A program made the position numbers and the translations under genes. The notes beneath the pieces were generated by a model, which had not been told where the DNA came from, did not search any database, and saw nothing but the letters and a program-made list of their open reading frames with translations. 64,000 nt of DNA from Sipunculus nudus. Lineage: Eukaryota; Annelida; Sipuncula; Golfingiida; Sipunculidae. The DNA lies in contig JAPPUL010000081.1 of the NCBI GenBank assembly GCA_026874595.1, positions 818,501-882,500 on the forward strand. Direction: 5' to 3'. This document shows, piece by piece, positions 46,339 to 55,961 of this stretch (its first letter is position 1; every line of letters begins with the position of its first letter).

Positions 46339-46672
46339 AAAAAAAAACTCCTAGAAATTAGAATTCTAATATATAAGAAAATACGAAAATAGCAAAAATG
46401 GGAAACACTTATGTTTACACGTTCAACAATCACATATAAGGTGTTTTGTATATACAAAAGAACTCCGATTTTTTGTAAACTTAATAAAGTTAACTAAAAA
46501 AACAAACGAAAAATAAAAGAGGTCCTAATTATATTCTATTAAGCAAAAAAATATTAGAATACGATACAATTTTAAAGACAAAATAACAACAACTATATAT
46601 CTTTTAAAAAAAGAGTTATTAATAATCCATAAATACGAATAAAATAAGTATTATGTAAATTATGGAGAGTAG
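46339..46672. promoter_or_regulatory. Divergent fbaB-fapA promoter region with 16-bp palindrome
   Basis: Gene-free. TTTTGTATATACAAAA at 46444-46459 is a perfect palindrome about midway, a good size for an operator of a dimeric regulator, though AT-rich palindromes also occur by chance. GGAGAG lies just before the fapA ATG. No clear -35/-10 pair was assigned. Confidence 0.45.
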
Positions 46673-48709
46673 ATGCCAACATTTAAGGATCTTAAAAACC
46701 AATTAAAGACACAAGAAGTAGAAAAGTCAAAAAAAGTGGAGAAGGAAGTTAGTGGGTATAGTTTGAAAGAGTGTATCGAGAAGGGAAGCTATCTTCTACA
46801 AATAAAGGATATACAATATGAAGTGCTTGAAAAAGGAAGTAAGGGTTTTATGGGTTTTGGCCGCAAGAAATACAGGGTGTTGGTGTATGGGGATAAGATT
46901 AAAGACGAGGAGAAGAAGATAGAAGAAAGCCAAGCACCTGTTGAGAGTAAATCTAAGATAATAGAAGAAGAGCCAAAAGATATAGATGGAACGCTATCCT
47001 TCATATCTAGAAAAACAGGAATATTTATAAAGATAAGTCCACCTAAAGGGCTTGGGAGAAAAATCACACTTGAAAAGGCAATTAATTTACTTGAGAAGAA
47101 ACAATACAAAGGGTCTCAACTTGATAAGATAAAAGAAGCAGTAAAAAAAGCACAAAATGAGTGGATCAAAATAGGAGAATATCGTCCTGACATAGAATAT
47201 GACTCAAGGGTAAAGGAAGTAAACATATCGCAAGATGAATTAAGCGCGACATTAACAATAAACCCACCATTATTTTGTGGACGGGTACTTGAAGTGCCTG
47301 AGGTAATGAGTCAATTAAAATCATATGGGATTAGTTATGGAATAAATGAAGAGAAGATAAAAGATATAATAGAAAATGGAAAATACGGATATCCTGTAGT
47401 GATAGCAGAAGGGATTAGGCCAGAGAACGGTAAAAATGCCCAAATTAAATTATACTTTGACAATAAACAAGAGATAAACTTAGTAGAGGATGAGGCAGGG
47501 AAGGTAGATTTTTTTGCAGACTTTGGCTTAATTCATAACGTAGTAAGCGGACAACTATTGGCAGTAAAGGAGCCGAGTACAAAAGGGAATCCGGGCAAGA
47601 CAGTTACAGGCCGGGAGATAGAGCCCTCAGATGGAGCTGACGTTGAGCTTTTAGTTGGTAAAAATGCGAGGGTACTAGAAAACGGTCTTGAAGTTATAGC
47701 CTCAGGAGCAGGACGTGCGGTATACGAAGATAATGTTTTCGAAGTTGAGCCAATTCATAAGGTAAATGGCAATGTTGGGGTAAAGACTGGGTCAATAGTA
47801 TTTTTGGGTGATGTACATGTATCTGGTAATATAGAAGATGGATTTAGCGTTAAGGCGGCAGGGAATATATATGTAAGTGGGAATATAGGTAAATGCGAGA
47901 TTGAAGCTGATGCAGATATAATAGTGCAAAGAGGGATAGTAGGAAAAGAAGGCGGGCTTGTAAAGGCGGGTAAAGATGTCATTTCAAAATTCATAGAGAA
48001 TGCAAACGTAAGAGCCTCAGGTAATGTGGTTATAACAGATGGCATATTAAATAGTCATGTTGATGGAAAGAATGTATATTGCCTTGGAAAACGTGGTACA
48101 ATAACTGGCGGTCATATTCGAGCTACGGAAGAAATACAGGCAAAGGTTATGGGCTCACAAAGTTATACAGAGACTAGAGTAGAGGCTGGCATTGCTCCTG
48201 AGGCTAAAGAAAGGCTTAGAGTATTAGAAGCAAATAAAGACGAAATTGAGCATAAACTAACTGAATTGTCTAACGACATTAATACTCTAAGAAAGCAAAA
48301 GCAAGCTACAAGGGACAAGTTCCCAATTGATAAACAAGTAGCTCTTAGCAAAATGATTGAAAATAAAACACACTACATTCAGAGGTCTGATGAGGTTAAT
48401 AAAGATTTAGACGAACTTAAAGTCTACTTACAAAGTGTATCAAGCCAAGGCATTATTTCTGTTTTTGATACAATCTATCCGAGAGTCGAAGTTACTATTA
48501 AAAATACCACAACTAAAATAAATAGTACTAACGCCCACATCTCCTTTACTTTAGATAAGGAAGGATCAATTAAAACCTCACAATATCAGCAGCCAAAGGA
48601 TAAATCTATACAAACTTCTTTTTTTAAGGATTTAAATCAATCTAAAAAAAGAAAGAAAAACTCTGTAACTAGAAAAAGACGACGGACTTCTAAAGATCAA
48701 GTCTTATAG
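46673..48709 (+). CDS. fapA: FapA (DUF342) family protein with N-terminal Jag_N-like domain
   Basis: A 678-residue cytoplasmic protein. Residues 27-75 (SLKECIEKGSYLLQ ... YEVLEKGSKGFMGFGRKKYRV) match the Jag N-terminal domain. The DUF342 part spans about 165-550: an N-terminal part with VAKEPSTKGNPGKTVTGREI-like sequence and a right-handed beta-helix (AAGNIYVSGNIGKCEIEADADIIVQRGIVGKEG). A coiled coil follows (about 510-590), then a basic tail (KKRKKNSVTRKRRR). FapA proteins are linked to flagellar assembly or membrane organisation. The Jag_N addition is, to my knowledge, common in spirochaete versions. Confidence 0.88.
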   Translation: MPTFKDLKNQLKTQEVEKSKKVEKEVSGYSLKECIEKGSYLLQIKDIQYEVLEKGSKGFMGFGRKKYRVLVYGDKIKDEEKKIEESQAPVESKSKIIEEEPKDIDGTLSFISRKTGIFIKISPPKGLGRKITLEKAINLLEKKQYKGSQLDKIKEAVKKAQNEWIKIGEYRPDIEYDSRVKEVNISQDELSATLTINPPLFCGRVLEVPEVMSQLKSYGISYGINEEKIKDIIENGKYGYPVVIAEGIRPENGKNAQIKLYFDNKQEINLVEDEAGKVDFFADFGLIHNVVSGQLLAVKEPSTKGNPGKTVTGREIEPSDGADVELLVGKNARVLENGLEVIASGAGRAVYEDNVFEVEPIHKVNGNVGVKTGSIVFLGDVHVSGNIEDGFSVKAAGNIYVSGNIGKCEIEADADIIVQRGIVGKEGGLVKAGKDVISKFIENANVRASGNVVITDGILNSHVDGKNVYCLGKRGTITGGHIRATEEIQAKVMGSQSYTETRVEAGIAPEAKERLRVLEANKDEIEHKLTELSNDINTLRKQKQATRDKFPIDKQVALSKMIENKTHYIQRSDEVNKDLDELKVYLQSVSSQGIISVFDTIYPRVEVTIKNTTTKINSTNAHISFTLDKEGSIKTSQYQQPKDKSIQTSFFKDLNQSKKRKKNSVTRKRRRTSKDQVL

Positions 48710-48741
48710 CAAGCAAAACAATAGCATAAACCATATGAACA

Positions 48742-49776
48742 TCATTCTAAATCAAGTCCTATTGCCTTTAATATTGCCTTAAGCTCAGTATTGCTGTTAT
48801 AGCTTATTTCTATTTTGCCCTTAGACGGCAATGTTCCACGACCTTTTGTTATCCTTACATTAGCTTCCAAATCTTTCTTTATAAAATATTCTTTTATTAA
48901 ACCCTCTAGAGCATTTATAAGCTTTTGGCCTTCCTTCTTCGCCTCCTCATCTCCGTCCAGCCCCTCCTCTCCTAACCCAACATCTACTAAAGCAGCCTCT
49001 TCTATACCTCTAACTTTTTCAAGATTAGTCTTTAAGCCCTCAGCTAATAAAACCTCTTTCTTTTCACTACTCTTTTCACTACTCTTTTCATTGCCCCTCG
49101 TAAACTCTAAAACTCCTTCCCGATTAACCCTATCTACTATCCGTTCTGCCTCCCTTACACTTACACCATTTCTTAGAAAGTAATCTTTAACAGAAAGTAT
49201 ATTCTTATAATCACTCAAACCCAAAAGTGCCCGCCCATGACCCTCCGTAAGCTTCCCTGCTATTATTAACTCCTGCACCTCCAAAGGCAACTTTAATAAC
49301 CTCATCGTATTCGATATAGAAGCCCGACTTCGACCCAGCCTCTTCCCAAGCTCCTCTTGTGTTATGTTTAAATGATTTAATATATATTTATAGCTTGCTC
49401 CCTCTTCTATCGCATTTAAATCTTCCCTTTGCAAATTCTCGATTAACGCAAGCTCCAACCTGTTTACCCCTTCTATATCCTTTATTATCGATGGAATGTT
49501 CTTTAATCCTGCTAGCTTCGATGCCCGAAGTCGCCTCTCGCCTGCTATTAACTCATATTTATTGTACTCTAAAAGCCTAAGTAATACCGGTTGTAAGACT
49601 CCTTGCTCCTTTATAGAACGTGAGAGCTCCTTTAGCTTCTCTACATTAAATGATTTCCTCGGCTGTAGCTCGTTTGCCACTATCAAGTTTATATCTACAT
49701 TTACTATCTCATCTCCCCTGCCCCCTCCCCCCTGCAACAACGCTCCAAGCCCTTTCCCAAGTACTTCTCTACCCAT
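48742..49776 (-). CDS. parB: Chromosome partitioning protein ParB
   Basis: A 344-residue CTP-dependent DNA clamp that loads at parS. It has the N-terminal NELQPRKSF and GERRLRASK boxes (about 35-85), an HTH (about 132-160, TQEELGKRLGRSRASISNTMRLLK) and a C-terminal dimerisation segment. It follows parA with an 8-base overlap. A spacer region (about 230-245) has a repeated Ser-Ser-Glu-Lys motif from a 12-bp DNA repeat. I did not see a clear parS site in the window. The gene is convergent with fapA, only 32 bases apart. Confidence 0.95.
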   Translation of the reverse strand: MGREVLGKGLGALLQGGGGRGDEIVNVDINLIVANELQPRKSFNVEKLKELSRSIKEQGVLQPVLLRLLEYNKYELIAGERRLRASKLAGLKNIPSIIKDIEGVNRLELALIENLQREDLNAIEEGASYKYILNHLNITQEELGKRLGRSRASISNTMRLLKLPLEVQELIIAGKLTEGHGRALLGLSDYKNILSVKDYFLRNGVSVREAERIVDRVNREGVLEFTRGNEKSSEKSSEKKEVLLAEGLKTNLEKVRGIEEAALVDVGLGEEGLDGDEEAKKEGQKLINALEGLIKEYFIKKDLEANVRITKGRGTLPSKGKIEISYNSNTELKAILKAIGLDLE

Positions 49777-50530
49777 AACTTAATATCTCCATTGCAAGCT
49801 TTTTATAACTTTCCGCTCCTGTGCAGTTTGGATCATAACTTGAAATCGCTTTGCCATGACTTGGCGCCTCCGCAAGCTTTACATTACGTGGGATTACTGT
49901 TTCATAAACCTTTTCTTTGAAAAACTCTTTCGCCTCTTCATGCACTCGGTTTGATAAGTTTGTCCTTGTGTCATACATCGTTAGCAGCACCCCTTCTATT
50001 CTTAACTCCGGGTTTAAACCCTTTTGCAACAAGCTTATTGTATGTAATAACTGCGCAAGCCCCTCTAAGGCAAAATATTCACACTGTAACGGTATTAATA
50101 CACTATCTGCTGCCACAAGTCCATTTACTGTCATTATATCAAGCGACGGCGGACAATCTATGAATATATAACTATACTTATCTCGAACCCCCTTAAGCGC
50201 ATCCCGTAAGCGTGTCTCTCGTCCCTCCTCCTTTGCAAGCTCAACTTGCACTCCCACCAGATTTATATTCACTGGCACTATGTCAAGTCCTTTGTAACTC
50301 GTTGGCTTTATCACCTCTTTTAGCGATACCCCCTCCATCAAAACTTCGTATATACCTGCATCACCGCCATCTTTACTTATCCCAAGACCACTACACGTAT
50401 TCCCTTGTGCATCTATATCTATTATTAAAACTTCCTTCCCCTGACTTGCTACGTATACTGACAGGTTTATTGCCGTCGTCGTTTTACCTACTCCCCCCTT
50501 CTGATTCGCTATCGTTATTACTCGTCCCAT
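49769..50530 (-). CDS. parA: Chromosome partitioning ATPase ParA (Soj)
   Basis: A 253-residue ATPase with the deviant Walker A KGGVGKTTT (residues 10-18), Walker A' IIDIDAQGN, and Walker B YIFIDCPPS. Length fits the short chromosomal ParA (Soj) type. It moves ParB-parS complexes along the nucleoid. It follows rsmG (77-base gap), giving the rsmG-parA-parB order that in many bacteria lies close to oriC. GGAGGAGGG precedes the start. Confidence 0.97.
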   Translation of the reverse strand: MGRVITIANQKGGVGKTTTAINLSVYVASQGKEVLIIDIDAQGNTCSGLGISKDGGDAGIYEVLMEGVSLKEVIKPTSYKGLDIVPVNINLVGVQVELAKEEGRETRLRDALKGVRDKYSYIFIDCPPSLDIMTVNGLVAADSVLIPLQCEYFALEGLAQLLHTISLLQKGLNPELRIEGVLLTMYDTRTNLSNRVHEEAKEFFKEKVYETVIPRNVKLAEAPSHGKAISSYDPNCTGAESYKKLAMEILSYG

Positions 50531-50607
50531 TTTCCCTCCTCCACAACCACTTTATATATTATATTTTGTCCTAGTGCATATATCATTTCTTCATATCCTT
50601 ACCTTTA

Positions 50608-51279
50608 TCATTTGTATAAATCATAAACCTCTATCTCCACTATCTGTCGCTCCTCATTCAAATATGGTACGCTTACTTCTAGCACCCTGCACCGCCTTTG
50701 TATACTCCCTTCTAAACTACGTAGCTCCTCAAATACCTTGCGAGACTTATAACAAAGCAATAACCCTCCTTCCTTCACATACTTTTTCCCCTCTCTTATA
50801 ATCTTACTTAAACTTCCAAATGCCCTGCTGTAAAGTACATCATAATCCCTTCTAATCCTCACTGCCGATGAGTCCACAAGCCCTACATCTTCAATCCCAA
50901 GCTCTTTTAATACCTTCTCCAAAAATTTAAGCTTCTTCTTTGATACCTCTGCTAAATCTATACAAAAGCCTCCTGCCTCCACCTCCCCCAATATCTTTAA
51001 TACTATCCCTGGAAACCCTCCTCCACTACCAAGGTCTATTCCTCGTCTCCCATAAAGCTCTATCCCCAACATCTCACATGCCTTAAATAGCGACGCGCTG
51101 TCCAGTATGTGCCGTATCACTACTTCTCGCTCGTCTCGGATCGAGGACAGGTTTACTCGCTCATTATAGCTCATATATAAACTTACATACTTCTTAAGCC
51201 TCTCCAATACCTCATCACTATAACTTAACCCAAGATCACAAAGACCACCTTCTAAAACAGAATGTGTTTCTACGTCCAT
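50608..51279 (-). CDS. rsmG: 16S rRNA (guanine-527-N7) methyltransferase RsmG
   Basis: A 223-residue methyltransferase with the SAM-binding GIDLGSGGGFPGIVLKI motif (about 80) and the YMSYNERVNLSSIRDEREVVIRHILDS N-terminal block typical of RsmG (GidB). It modifies 16S rRNA. It is the first gene of the rsmG-parA-parB group. mnmG, its frequent neighbour, is not next to it here; the upstream spacer is a minisatellite. Confidence 0.95.
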   Translation of the reverse strand: MDVETHSVLEGGLCDLGLSYSDEVLERLKKYVSLYMSYNERVNLSSIRDEREVVIRHILDSASLFKACEMLGIELYGRRGIDLGSGGGFPGIVLKILGEVEAGGFCIDLAEVSKKKLKFLEKVLKELGIEDVGLVDSSAVRIRRDYDVLYSRAFGSLSKIIREGKKYVKEGGLLLCYKSRKVFEELRSLEGSIQRRCRVLEVSVPYLNEERQIVEIEVYDLYK

Positions 51280-51660
51280 ATAATCTGCCTTAGTATCACT
51301 TCCTTTTCCTAGCTCCTTCCTAGCTCCTTCCTAGCCCCTTCCTAGCCCCTTCCTAGCCCCTTCCTAGCTCCTTCCTAGCTCCTTCCTAGCCCCTTCCTAG
51401 CCCCTTCCTAGCCCCTTCCTAGCTCCTTCCTAGCTCCTTCCTAGCCCCTTCCTAGCCCCTTCCTAGCCCCTTCCTAGCTCCTTCCTAGCTCCTTCCTAGC
51501 TCCTTCCTAGCTCCTTCCTAGCCCCTTCCTGGCCCCTTCCTACACCCACACCTTACCACCACTTTCATCAATTAAATATCTTATTACTACATATCGTCTT
51601 TAGATATAAGCCCTTTTATTTCTAAATAAACCTTTTATATTTTTTACCTTTATCTATACC
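51280..51660. repeat. 11-bp minisatellite, 21 units, with 55-bp higher-order pattern
   Basis: From 51311 to 51541 the unit AGCTCCTTCCT or AGCCCCTTCCT repeats 21 times. The T and C variants follow the order TTCCC three times, then TTTTCC (last unit GGCCCC), so units of five (55 bp) have themselves been duplicated. On the transcribed minus strand it is purine-rich (AGGAAGG...). It lies between rsmG and maeB; the rest of the spacer is AT-rich and without a gene. Confidence 0.95.
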
Positions 51661-53970
51661 CTAAAATGTCCCCTCGTCTATCTCAAGCGCCGTTACTGTT
51701 GCTATATTAACTATGTTTTCTACCGTCGACCCCTTCTCAAGCACATTCACCGGCTTTTGCATCCCCATCAATATCGGACCTATCAATTCCGCGTTCGCTA
51801 GCTTGCTTATTAATTTATAGCCTATGTTGGCTGAGTGCAACTCCGGGAATATTAGCACGTTCGCTTGGCCCCTTATATGCGAAAATGGGAAAAACTCCTC
51901 TATCAAATCAGGACTTAATGCTACATCTGCGTGCATCTCTCCATCTACTACTATATCCGGATTACTTTGTCTAACCAGCTTTACCGCTTTTGCTACCTTC
52001 GATGCACTGCGGTGTCTTACACTACCAAAATTCGAAAACGACAACATCGCTATCCGTGGCTCAATCCCAAACGCCTTTGACGCCTTCGCACAGTTAAACG
52101 CTATTTGGGCAAGCTCCTCCGCACTTGGGTCTATATTCACTGTCGTATCCGCAAAGATTAATGTCCTATCCTTAAACATTACTAGATAAAAACCAGATAC
52201 TACCTCCAAATTATCCCGTATCTTTACCACTTCAAGCGCAGGGCGCATTGTATCCGGATAAGGACGCGTTACCCCTGATACCACTCCATCTGCATCCCCC
52301 ATCTCAAGCATCAGCATCCCATAATATATGTTTTGCTTTAATAGATCTTCTGCTGTCCCCAAAAATACTCCCTTACGCTGACGCAAGGTATAAAGCCTCT
52401 TTGCATAAGCATCTTTACGTTCTGATTTAAGTGGATCCACTATCTTTATACCCTCAAGCGATAACCTTTGACTCTTTGCTCTGGCTATTATCTCTTCTTC
52501 ATCTCCCAACAATATTGGGGTTGCTATCTTTTCATCCGATAGTACGTGTGCCGCCTTTAGTATCTTATCTGAGTTGCCCTCCGGAAACACTATTAAGTGT
52601 TTCTTTCCTCTTACCCGGTTTATTAGCTTCCTTACCAAGAATTCTCGCGTCCCGTGTATCTTTTCAAGCTTTAATCTATATTCCTCAAAATCCTCTATCG
52701 GTTTCCTTGCTACCCCACTCCGTACCGCCGCCATCGCTACTGCACTTGCCACATACGTCAAAGCCCGGGGATCAAAGGGCTTGGGTATTATATATTCTCG
52801 TCCAAATTCAAGATAGTTTATATTATATGCCTTCAATACCTCATCCGGTACCGGCTCCCGCGCAAGATCCGCTAACGCCTTTACCGCTGCTATCTTCATT
52901 TCCTCATTTATTGAGCGCGCACTCGTATCTAGTGCCCCCCGAAATATAAATGGAAAGCCTAATACGTTATTTACCTGATTCGGATAATCACTCCGCCCTG
53001 TCGCCATTATTACATCATCTCGGGCCTCAACCGCCTCCGGATACGTTATCTCAGGATCAGGATTTGCCATCGCAAATACTATCGGATTCTTCGACATCCT
53101 CTTTACCATAGCCTGTGTTACCACTCCCCCAACCGATAGCCCCACAAATACATCTGCTCCATCCATCGCCTCTTCTAAACTCCTCTTCTGTGTCTCAATC
53201 GCAAACTCTGCCTTCTCCTCCCACATCTGACCTTCTCGCCCTTTATATATCACTCCCTGCCTATCGCACATGAAGATATTCTCCTTCCTCACTCCAACAG
53301 ATATATATAAACGCGCACACGATATCCCCGCCGCCCCTGCCCCATTAACCACCACTACTACTTCATCTATTTTCTTCCCCGCAAGTTCTACCGCATTCAA
53401 CAACGCTGCCGCTGATATTATCGCTGTCCCATGCTGATCATCGTGAAATACCGGAATCTCAAGCTCCTCTTTTAACTTCTTCTCTATATAAAAACAATCC
53501 GGGGCGCTTATATCCTCCAGATTTATTCCCCCAAACGTTGGCGACATCAGCTTTACCGCCTCCACAAACTTATCCTTATCCCTTGTCTCAAGCTCTATGT
53601 CAAATACATCTATATCCGCAAACTTCTTAAATAGTACCCCCTTCCCTTCCATTACTGGCTTCCCCGCAAGCGCTCCTATGTCCCCAAGCCCAAGTACCGC
53701 TGTCCCATTCGTTATCACCCCTACCAAGTTCCCCTTTGATGTATATTTATATGCGTTTTGTTTGTCCTCTTTTATCTTTAAACACGGAAGCGCAACTCCC
53801 GGTGTGTAGGCAAGCGATAAGTCCCTTTGCGAACTGCAGGACTTTGTCGGTACCACCTCTATCTTCCCCGGACGCCCTTCCTCGTGATATGATAAGGCTT
53901 GCTCTTCCCTTATTTGCTTCTTTAGGTCAGACTCCTCCTCTACTTCTTTTTCTACCTTGTCTTCTTCCAA
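51661..53970 (-). CDS. maeB: Malic enzyme with C-terminal phosphotransacetylase-like domain (MaeB type)
   Basis: Converts malate to pyruvate and CO2 with NAD(P). The 769-residue chain has the malic enzyme N-terminal domain ([11 protein letters not shown] near residue 54; [10 protein letters not shown] near 136), an NAD(P)-binding domain ([15 protein letters not shown] near 207) and, from about 435, a PTA-like domain ([20 protein letters not shown]) that usually serves acetyl-CoA regulation rather than catalysis. It starts with TTG, and AAGGG is nine bases upstream. The first 20 residues are a Glu/Lys-rich extension. Normal length for MaeB. Confidence 0.95.
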   Translation of the reverse strand: MEEDKVEKEVEEESDLKKQIREEQALSYHEEGRPGKIEVVPTKSCSSQRDLSLAYTPGVALPCLKIKEDKQNAYKYTSKGNLVGVITNGTAVLGLGDIGALAGKPVMEGKGVLFKKFADIDVFDIELETRDKDKFVEAVKLMSPTFGGINLEDISAPDCFYIEKKLKEELEIPVFHDDQHGTAIISAAALLNAVELAGKKIDEVVVVVNGAGAAGISCARLYISVGVRKENIFMCDRQGVIYKGREGQMWEEKAEFAIETQKRSLEEAMDGADVFVGLSVGGVVTQAMVKRMSKNPIVFAMANPDPEITYPEAVEARDDVIMATGRSDYPNQVNNVLGFPFIFRGALDTSARSINEEMKIAAVKALADLAREPVPDEVLKAYNINYLEFGREYIIPKPFDPRALTYVASAVAMAAVRSGVARKPIEDFEEYRLKLEKIHGTREFLVRKLINRVRGKKHLIVFPEGNSDKILKAAHVLSDEKIATPILLGDEEEIIARAKSQRLSLEGIKIVDPLKSERKDAYAKRLYTLRQRKGVFLGTAEDLLKQNIYYGMLMLEMGDADGVVSGVTRPYPDTMRPALEVVKIRDNLEVVSGFYLVMFKDRTLIFADTTVNIDPSAEELAQIAFNCAKASKAFGIEPRIAMLSFSNFGSVRHRSASKVAKAVKLVRQSNPDIVVDGEMHADVALSPDLIEEFFPFSHIRGQANVLIFPELHSANIGYKLISKLANAELIGPILMGMQKPVNVLEKGSTVENIVNIATVTALEIDEGTF

Positions 53971-54174
53971 TTCTTTTTTACCCTTAATCCCTTTTTATTT
54001 ATATTTATAGCATCCTCCAGCACCCCCCATCCCTTTTACTCTCCCTTAACCATATTCACTCCATTTAAACCACTTTTTAAAACCCCTCAACTTCTACTTG
54101 CTGATTTTTATTTAAATATAACCTAATTATTATTTTCAAAGCCCCTATTTATATTATTTATTAATTATTATTTA

Positions 54175-54203
54175 TTGACGTTAGCACCCTTTTTCTATAT
54201 ATT
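54175..54203 (+). promoter_or_regulatory. Sigma-70 type promoter of the tRNA-Asn gene
   Basis: TTGACG (54175-54180), a 17-bp spacer and TATATT (54198-54203) lie about 22 bases before the tRNA. Spacing and hexamers are close to the consensus. Confidence 0.75.
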
Positions 54204-54225
54204 CCTTCCTACGGGCCTTACATAT

Positions 54226-54298
54226 TCCCCTGTAGCTCAATCGGTAGAGCGGCTGGCTGTTAACCAGTAGGTTGTAAGTTCGAGTCTTACCGGGGGAG
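54226..54298 (+). tRNA. tRNA-Asn (anticodon GTT)
   Basis: The 73 bases fold into a full cloverleaf: acceptor TCCCCTG with CGGGGGA (one T-G pair), D arm GCTC/GAGC, anticodon stem GCTGG/CCAGT with loop CTGTTAA (anticodon GTT), T arm GTAAG/CTTAC with TTCGAGT, and discriminator G. CCA is not encoded in full (GCAT follows). A good promoter precedes it. Confidence 0.95.
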
Positions 54299-54380
54299 CA
54301 TCATCATTATAAATAAAGCACATGCCTTTGATTTTAGAAATAGCTTTTGATCGCTTAAAGTTAATTTTGTAAAAGTTTTA

Positions 54381-55268
54381 ATGTATCTTTTTATCTGTAT
54401 GTTTTTACTAAAAATAAAAAACTCTATACATTTAAAAACTACCTGCCTGCCTGCGATTATCTCACTCATTACAATTATCACCCCCCTTATAGCCTCCCCG
54501 CCTACTAACTCATTCTCTTTTAAAAACTCTATCTCTAAAAACTCTATCTCTAAAAACTCTACTTCTAATCAAAACACCATTTTAGTCGCCGTCTCAAGCA
54601 ATTTTGTAAACCCCATGAACGCTATTGTAAAGCATTTTCACAAACTGCATAACTACAAAGTCCTCCTAAGCTTCGCATCCACCGCAAAACACTATGCGCA
54701 AATTATTCATGGCGCCCCCTATCACCTCTTCTTTGCTGCCGATTCCAAACACCCTAAGCTCCTTGAACAAAAAGGCTTTGCTATCAATAAATCCAGATTC
54801 ACTTATGCCATCGGTAAAATAGTTCTATGGTCTGCTTCTAACTCCATCAAGTTTAATAACCAAGATATCCTATCTCAAAAACACAAATTCCAATACCTTG
54901 CAATCGCAAACCCTAAACTTGCTCCATACGGTAAGGCCGCTTATCAAGTTTTAGTTAATTTAAACTTATGGCACTCCCTTAAAAATAAATGCGTCTTCGG
55001 CGAGAACATCTCTCAAACATTCCTCTATACCAAAACTAATAACGCTCAGCTTGGCTTCGTTGCACTCTCTCAAATAAAACATTATATACAAAAACTTAAA
55101 TACACAAAAACTTCATACTGGATCGTTCCCCAAAACCTTTATCACCCCATTAAACAACAGGCCATCTTAATCAAAAATCATCCAACTGCTGCCGCTTTTA
55201 TTAACTTCTTTAACAATAACAACAAAGTTAAGGCCATCTTAAAGCACTTCGGATACCAGTTGCCATGA
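54381..55268 (+). CDS. modA: Molybdate ABC transporter substrate-binding protein
   Basis: ModA binds molybdate (or tungstate) outside the cell membrane. The 295-residue protein has a hydrophobic N-terminus (signal peptide, about residues 25-40), a spacer with a repeated KNSIS unit from a 15-bp DNA repeat (54524-54568), then the binding domain: VAVSSNFVNPMNAIVKHF, FASTAKHYAQIIHGAPYHLFFAAD and the KSRFTYAIGKIVLWS segment. No ribosome binding site is seen at 54381; ATG at 54399 is an alternative. It overlaps modB by four bases. Confidence 0.9.
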   Translation: MYLFICMFLLKIKNSIHLKTTCLPAIISLITIITPLIASPPTNSFSFKNSISKNSISKNSTSNQNTILVAVSSNFVNPMNAIVKHFHKLHNYKVLLSFASTAKHYAQIIHGAPYHLFFAADSKHPKLLEQKGFAINKSRFTYAIGKIVLWSASNSIKFNNQDILSQKHKFQYLAIANPKLAPYGKAAYQVLVNLNLWHSLKNKCVFGENISQTFLYTKTNNAQLGFVALSQIKHYIQKLKYTKTSYWIVPQNLYHPIKQQAILIKNHPTAAAFINFFNNNNKVKAILKHFGYQLP

Positions 55269-55951
55269 TCTTTGACCAGCAAACTATTACTGCTTTCTTA
55301 CTAACCATAAAACTTGCTTCCCTGTCCACTTTCATATTATTATTAATCTCAACCCCCCTTGCTTGGTGGCTCTCTCAAACTAAATGCAAATTTAAATTCA
55401 TTTTAGAGGCCTTCGTTGCACTGCCACTCGTTTTGCCACCAACCGTTCTTGGCTTTTATCTCCTCGTTGCTTTGGCCCCCCAAGGCCCTATCGGTTCCAT
55501 TATTAATACTTTAGGATTAAAACCTTTCGTTTTTAACTTCTCCGGTCTGGTCTTTGGCTCTTTAATCTATTCTTTACCCTTTGTCGTTCAGCCCATACAA
55601 GATGCTTTTAGCTCTATCAGTAACCGCAATTTTGAAGTCGCTGCTACCTTAGGAGCCTCCCCTTTAAACCGATTCTTTACTATCGCTTTACCTTTGGCTT
55701 GGAGAGGCTTTGTTACGGCTTGTGTCCTTGGCTTTGCTCATACCTTGGGGGAGTTTGGCGTTGTCCTTATGATTGGTGGCAATATTCCTGGCTCCACTAA
55801 AGTCATATCCATTGCCATTTATGACCATGTTGAGGCCCTTGACTACAACCAGGCTTATCTTATATCTGCTACCTTATTAATCGCTTCCTTTCTTATGTTA
55901 ATTATTGTCTATTCTATTAATCGACGCTTTACTATAGCTATAAGACAATAG
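55265..55951 (+). CDS. modB: Molybdate ABC transporter permease
   Basis: A 228-residue inner membrane permease with about five helices and the EAA loop (AATLGASPLNRFFTIALPLAWRG, about 125-150) that contacts ModC. The segments LPLVLPPTVLGFYLL and FAHTLGEFGVVLMIGGN are typical of ModB. It begins within the end of modA (ATGA), and modC follows ten bases later. Confidence 0.95.
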   Translation: MIFDQQTITAFLLTIKLASLSTFILLLISTPLAWWLSQTKCKFKFILEAFVALPLVLPPTVLGFYLLVALAPQGPIGSIINTLGLKPFVFNFSGLVFGSLIYSLPFVVQPIQDAFSSISNRNFEVAATLGASPLNRFFTIALPLAWRGFVTACVLGFAHTLGEFGVVLMIGGNIPGSTKVISIAIYDHVEALDYNQAYLISATLLIASFLMLIIVYSINRRFTIAIRQ

Positions 55952-55961
55952 GAATAAGGCA

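Noticed and set aside
48742-51279. parS site near parAB
   Set aside because: I found no close match to the TGTTTCACGTGAAACA palindrome by eye here; absence is not proven.
51311-51541. Origin-type iteron array
   Set aside because: Units are 11 bp, pyrimidine-only-like and contain no DnaA box words that I can see; dnaA is not in the window.
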